A stretch of DNA of 60,752 nt, taken from assembly GCA_900544765.1 (NCBI GenBank), contig UQWI01000015.1:1-60752 (forward strand), written 5' to 3'. The translations under genes and the position numbers were made by a program. Source of the DNA: an uncultured Eubacteriales bacterium (GTDB taxonomy: Bacteria > Bacillota > Clostridia > Oscillospirales > Oscillospiraceae). The notes beneath the pieces are model-generated. The model saw nothing but the letters and a program-made list of their open reading frames with translations. It searched no databases and was not told the origin of the DNA. Shown piece after piece: positions 59,280 to 60,752 of this stretch. How positions within the stretch are numbered: the first letter of the stretch is position 1; each line of letters starts with the position of its first letter.

Positions 59280-60455
59280 ATGGAAAACACCAAGAAAAAA
59301 GGCCTGCCGGTATTCATAGGTGTTGCATCCGTCTGGATGGGCACGCACTTTGGTCCCGGCGTCGCCAGCGGCACTCAGCTGAACCAGTACTACGTCCAGT
59401 ACGGCCTGCCCGGAATCCTGGTCACGATAGTCGCCATGGGCTTCCTCGCCTACGCGCTCTATTGCTCCATGGAGTTCTCGCGCATCTACAAGGCCTACGA
59501 CTACCAGTCCTGGGTTGAAAAGCTGTTCAACATGAAGTGGGTTGTCATACTCTTCGACATCTCCTTCGTAGTAACCATTGTCACCGCTCTGGGCGGCTCT
59601 ATCAACGCTGTCGCTACCCTGCTTCAGAACTTCTGGGGCTTCAACTACTGGATAGGCGTCGGCATAGTCGTCATCTGCGGCATGCTGCTCTGTGCGTTCG
59701 GCGCCGACCTCGTCCGCAAGAGCTCTTCCTACATGATGTTCGTCGTTGTCGGCGTGCTGCTCTTCATCATGATACTCGTTATCGTCTATGGTGAGCCCGA
59801 CCTCGCCGGCGCTGTCGCCAACCAGGCCGAGAATCTTCCGAAGGCCGACTGGGGCTTCAGCAACTGGCTGGGCGCTCTCTGGCAGGCCATAATCTACGGC
59901 GCCTTCCAGGCCACCGTCGTCGCCAACATCTCCTCCGTCGCGGACACCCTCCCCGACCGCCGCGAGAGCAAGAAGTCCGCTATCGCCGGCTTCATCGGCA
60001 ATGCCGGACTGCTTCTCGTCCTCTGCACCATGCTCTACAGCTACACCCCGGTCATGAAGATCACCGACGAGGCGCTTCCGTTCTACGCCATTCTGCAGAG
60101 CCTCGGCTTCGACTGGCTGACCGCCGTGTACATCTTCGTGGTGTTCCTGGCCGTTATGAGCACCGTCGTCGGCTTCGCCTTCGCAGGCGTCGCCCGCTTC
60201 AGCAAGTACTACCGTCCGAAGGGACACAAGGGCGAAACCACCCCGCTGCGCGACGCCATCTTCGTCTGCCTGATGCTGCTCGCCTGCGCCGCTGCATCCC
60301 GTTTCGGCATTGTCGCCCTGGTCTCCACCGGCTACACCATCCTGGGTTACCTGAACCTCCCCATTATCGTGCTGCCCGCCATCATCCTCGGCGGCCGCAA
60401 GATAAGCAAGAAGTACCTCAAGTCCCACAACATCGACGCCCCGGGTGTCGACTGA
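59280..60455 (+). CDS. YkvI-like LeuT-fold membrane transporter
   Basis: A 391-residue integral membrane protein with about ten helices, related to YkvI of Bacillus and to the amino-acid/solute symporter (APC/LeuT) superfamily. The N-terminal helix VFIGVASVWMGTHFGPGVAS has the broken-helix GxGxASG-type pattern. Later: SSYMMFVVVGVLLFIMILVI, FVVFLAVMSTVVGFAFAGVA, YLNLPIIVLPAIILGG. Divergent from the hydroxy-acid operon, so it likely imports the acid processed there. No dedicated family substrate is known to me. ATG 59280, with a GAGGG-type RBS seven bases away. Confidence 0.8.
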   Translation: MENTKKKGLPVFIGVASVWMGTHFGPGVASGTQLNQYYVQYGLPGILVTIVAMGFLAYALYCSMEFSRIYKAYDYQSWVEKLFNMKWVVILFDISFVVTIVTALGGSINAVATLLQNFWGFNYWIGVGIVVICGMLLCAFGADLVRKSSSYMMFVVVGVLLFIMILVIVYGEPDLAGAVANQAENLPKADWGFSNWLGALWQAIIYGAFQATVVANISSVADTLPDRRESKKSAIAGFIGNAGLLLVLCTMLYSYTPVMKITDEALPFYAILQSLGFDWLTAVYIFVVFLAVMSTVVGFAFAGVARFSKYYRPKGHKGETTPLRDAIFVCLMLLACAAASRFGIVALVSTGYTILGYLNLPIIVLPAIILGGRKISKKYLKSHNIDAPGVD

Positions 60456-60470
60456 TAACACCATACACAG

Positions 60471-60499
60471 AGGACCGGCCTTACGGCCGGTCCTTTTTT
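60471..60499 (+). terminator. Terminator of transporter gene
   Basis: AGGACCGGCC, TTAC, GGCCGGTCCT followed by TTTTT: ten pairs and a good T-run. Confidence 0.92.
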
Positions 60500-60519
60500 A
60501 GTATTGGGGTGAATTAAAC

Positions 60520-60752
60520 TATCAAGTGCAACATTTAAGGGAATAAAAGAGTTCATACAGAGCCCCACGTGGTAGAATGGAGTAACCACACAACCAAGAC
60601 ACCAGGAGGGGACTGTATGAACTACCATCATCTTACCATAGAAGAGCGCTCTTGTATACGAAAATATTACGTCGACGGACTGAGCTACCGAGAGATCGCC
60701 CGGCTGATCGGCAGAAACGTCAGCACGGTATCTCGGGAGATCCGCCGCAACT
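60520..60752 (+). mobile_element. IS30-family insertion sequence, left end
   Basis: The AT-rich stretch after the terminator (from about 60515: AACTATCAAGTGCAACATTT) leads to an IS30-type transposase gene that runs off the window. The left terminal repeat is expected at about 60515-60545; without the right end its exact border is not defined. Confidence 0.7.
60617..60752 (+). CDS. IS30-family transposase, N-terminal part
   Basis: DDE transposase; 45 codons are visible. The N-terminal HTH_38 domain is clear: MNYHHLTIEERSCIRKYYVD, then GLSYREIARLIGRNVSTVSR and EIRRN. GGAGGGG lies six bases before the ATG. The catalytic DDE part lies outside the window. Confidence 0.9.
   Translation, partial: MNYHHLTIEERSCIRKYYVDGLSYREIARLIGRNVSTVSREIRRN

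Noticed and set aside
1..60752. CRISPR arrays, rRNA and tRNA genes
   Set aside because: No regularly spaced direct repeats, and no rRNA or cloverleaf/CCA tRNA pattern were noticed on reading both strands; short tRNAs could still be missed without a covariance search.

Overview
The window looks like a chromosomal contig from a GC-rich, anaerobic gut Firmicute (class Clostridia, most like Oscillospirales). The support is inferential: clostridial-type conjugative-element genes, an SLH-domain surface protein, a Firmicutes-type GalT, hypA/hypB, and enzymes for host glycans and starch. No rRNA or tRNA was found, so the species stays open.

Layout. (1) 1-~9.8 kb: remains of an integrative conjugative element (ICE), all on the minus strand: parB, a Rep-like protein, three related secreted proteins, DUF3846, pcfB and virD4. 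A second element carrying a large serine recombinase has cut virD4 after about 99 codons. Two more ICE genes carry frameshifts, so this module looks decayed. (2) 10-20.7 kb: HAD hydrolase, MATE exporter, a chimeric SLH/beta-helix surface protein, a ClC channel, and a BlaI/BlaR1-like sensor operon whose targets are two paralogous membrane proteins instead of a beta-lactamase. (3) 20.7-28.4 kb: hypB - multidomain Fe-S/FAD oxidoreductase - hypA on the minus strand; MoxR ATPase - VWA protein - FMN hydroxyacid dehydrogenase on the plus strand. (4) 28.5-44 kb: a nearly complete galacto-N-biose/lacto-N-biose (GNB/LNB) locus: ABC importer, GH112 phosphorylase, GalT, GalE, a nucleotidyltransferase, an N-acetylhexosamine kinase, NagA, a ROK protein and two AraC regulators. 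(5) 44.4-51.3 kb: a maltodextrin operon: membrane-anchored starch-binding protein, ABC importer, GH13 enzyme, LacI regulator. (6) 51.5-53.4 kb: pantothenate uptake and phosphorylation (panT-coaX) preceded by a promoter-to-terminator unit that may be a small RNA or a leader switch. (7) 53.5-60.5 kb: a five-gene hydroxy-acid/sugar-acid operon (PanE-like, UxaA small and large, LarA-like, IlvD/Edd) divergent from a YkvI-type transporter. (8) The right edge enters an IS30-family insertion sequence.

How the genes work together. Mucin- or milk-derived GNB/LNB would be imported and phosphorolysed to Gal-1-P and GlcNAc; GlcNAc becomes GlcNAc-1-P by the NahK-like kinase, and GalT/GalE feed the galactose part into glycolysis. 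Starch fragments would be held at the surface by the CBM-like protein, imported and cut inside the cell. The LarA-like protein carries the catalytic residues of nickel-pincer racemases, and the hypA/hypB nickel chaperones lie in the same window without a visible hydrogenase; a link is possible but unproven.
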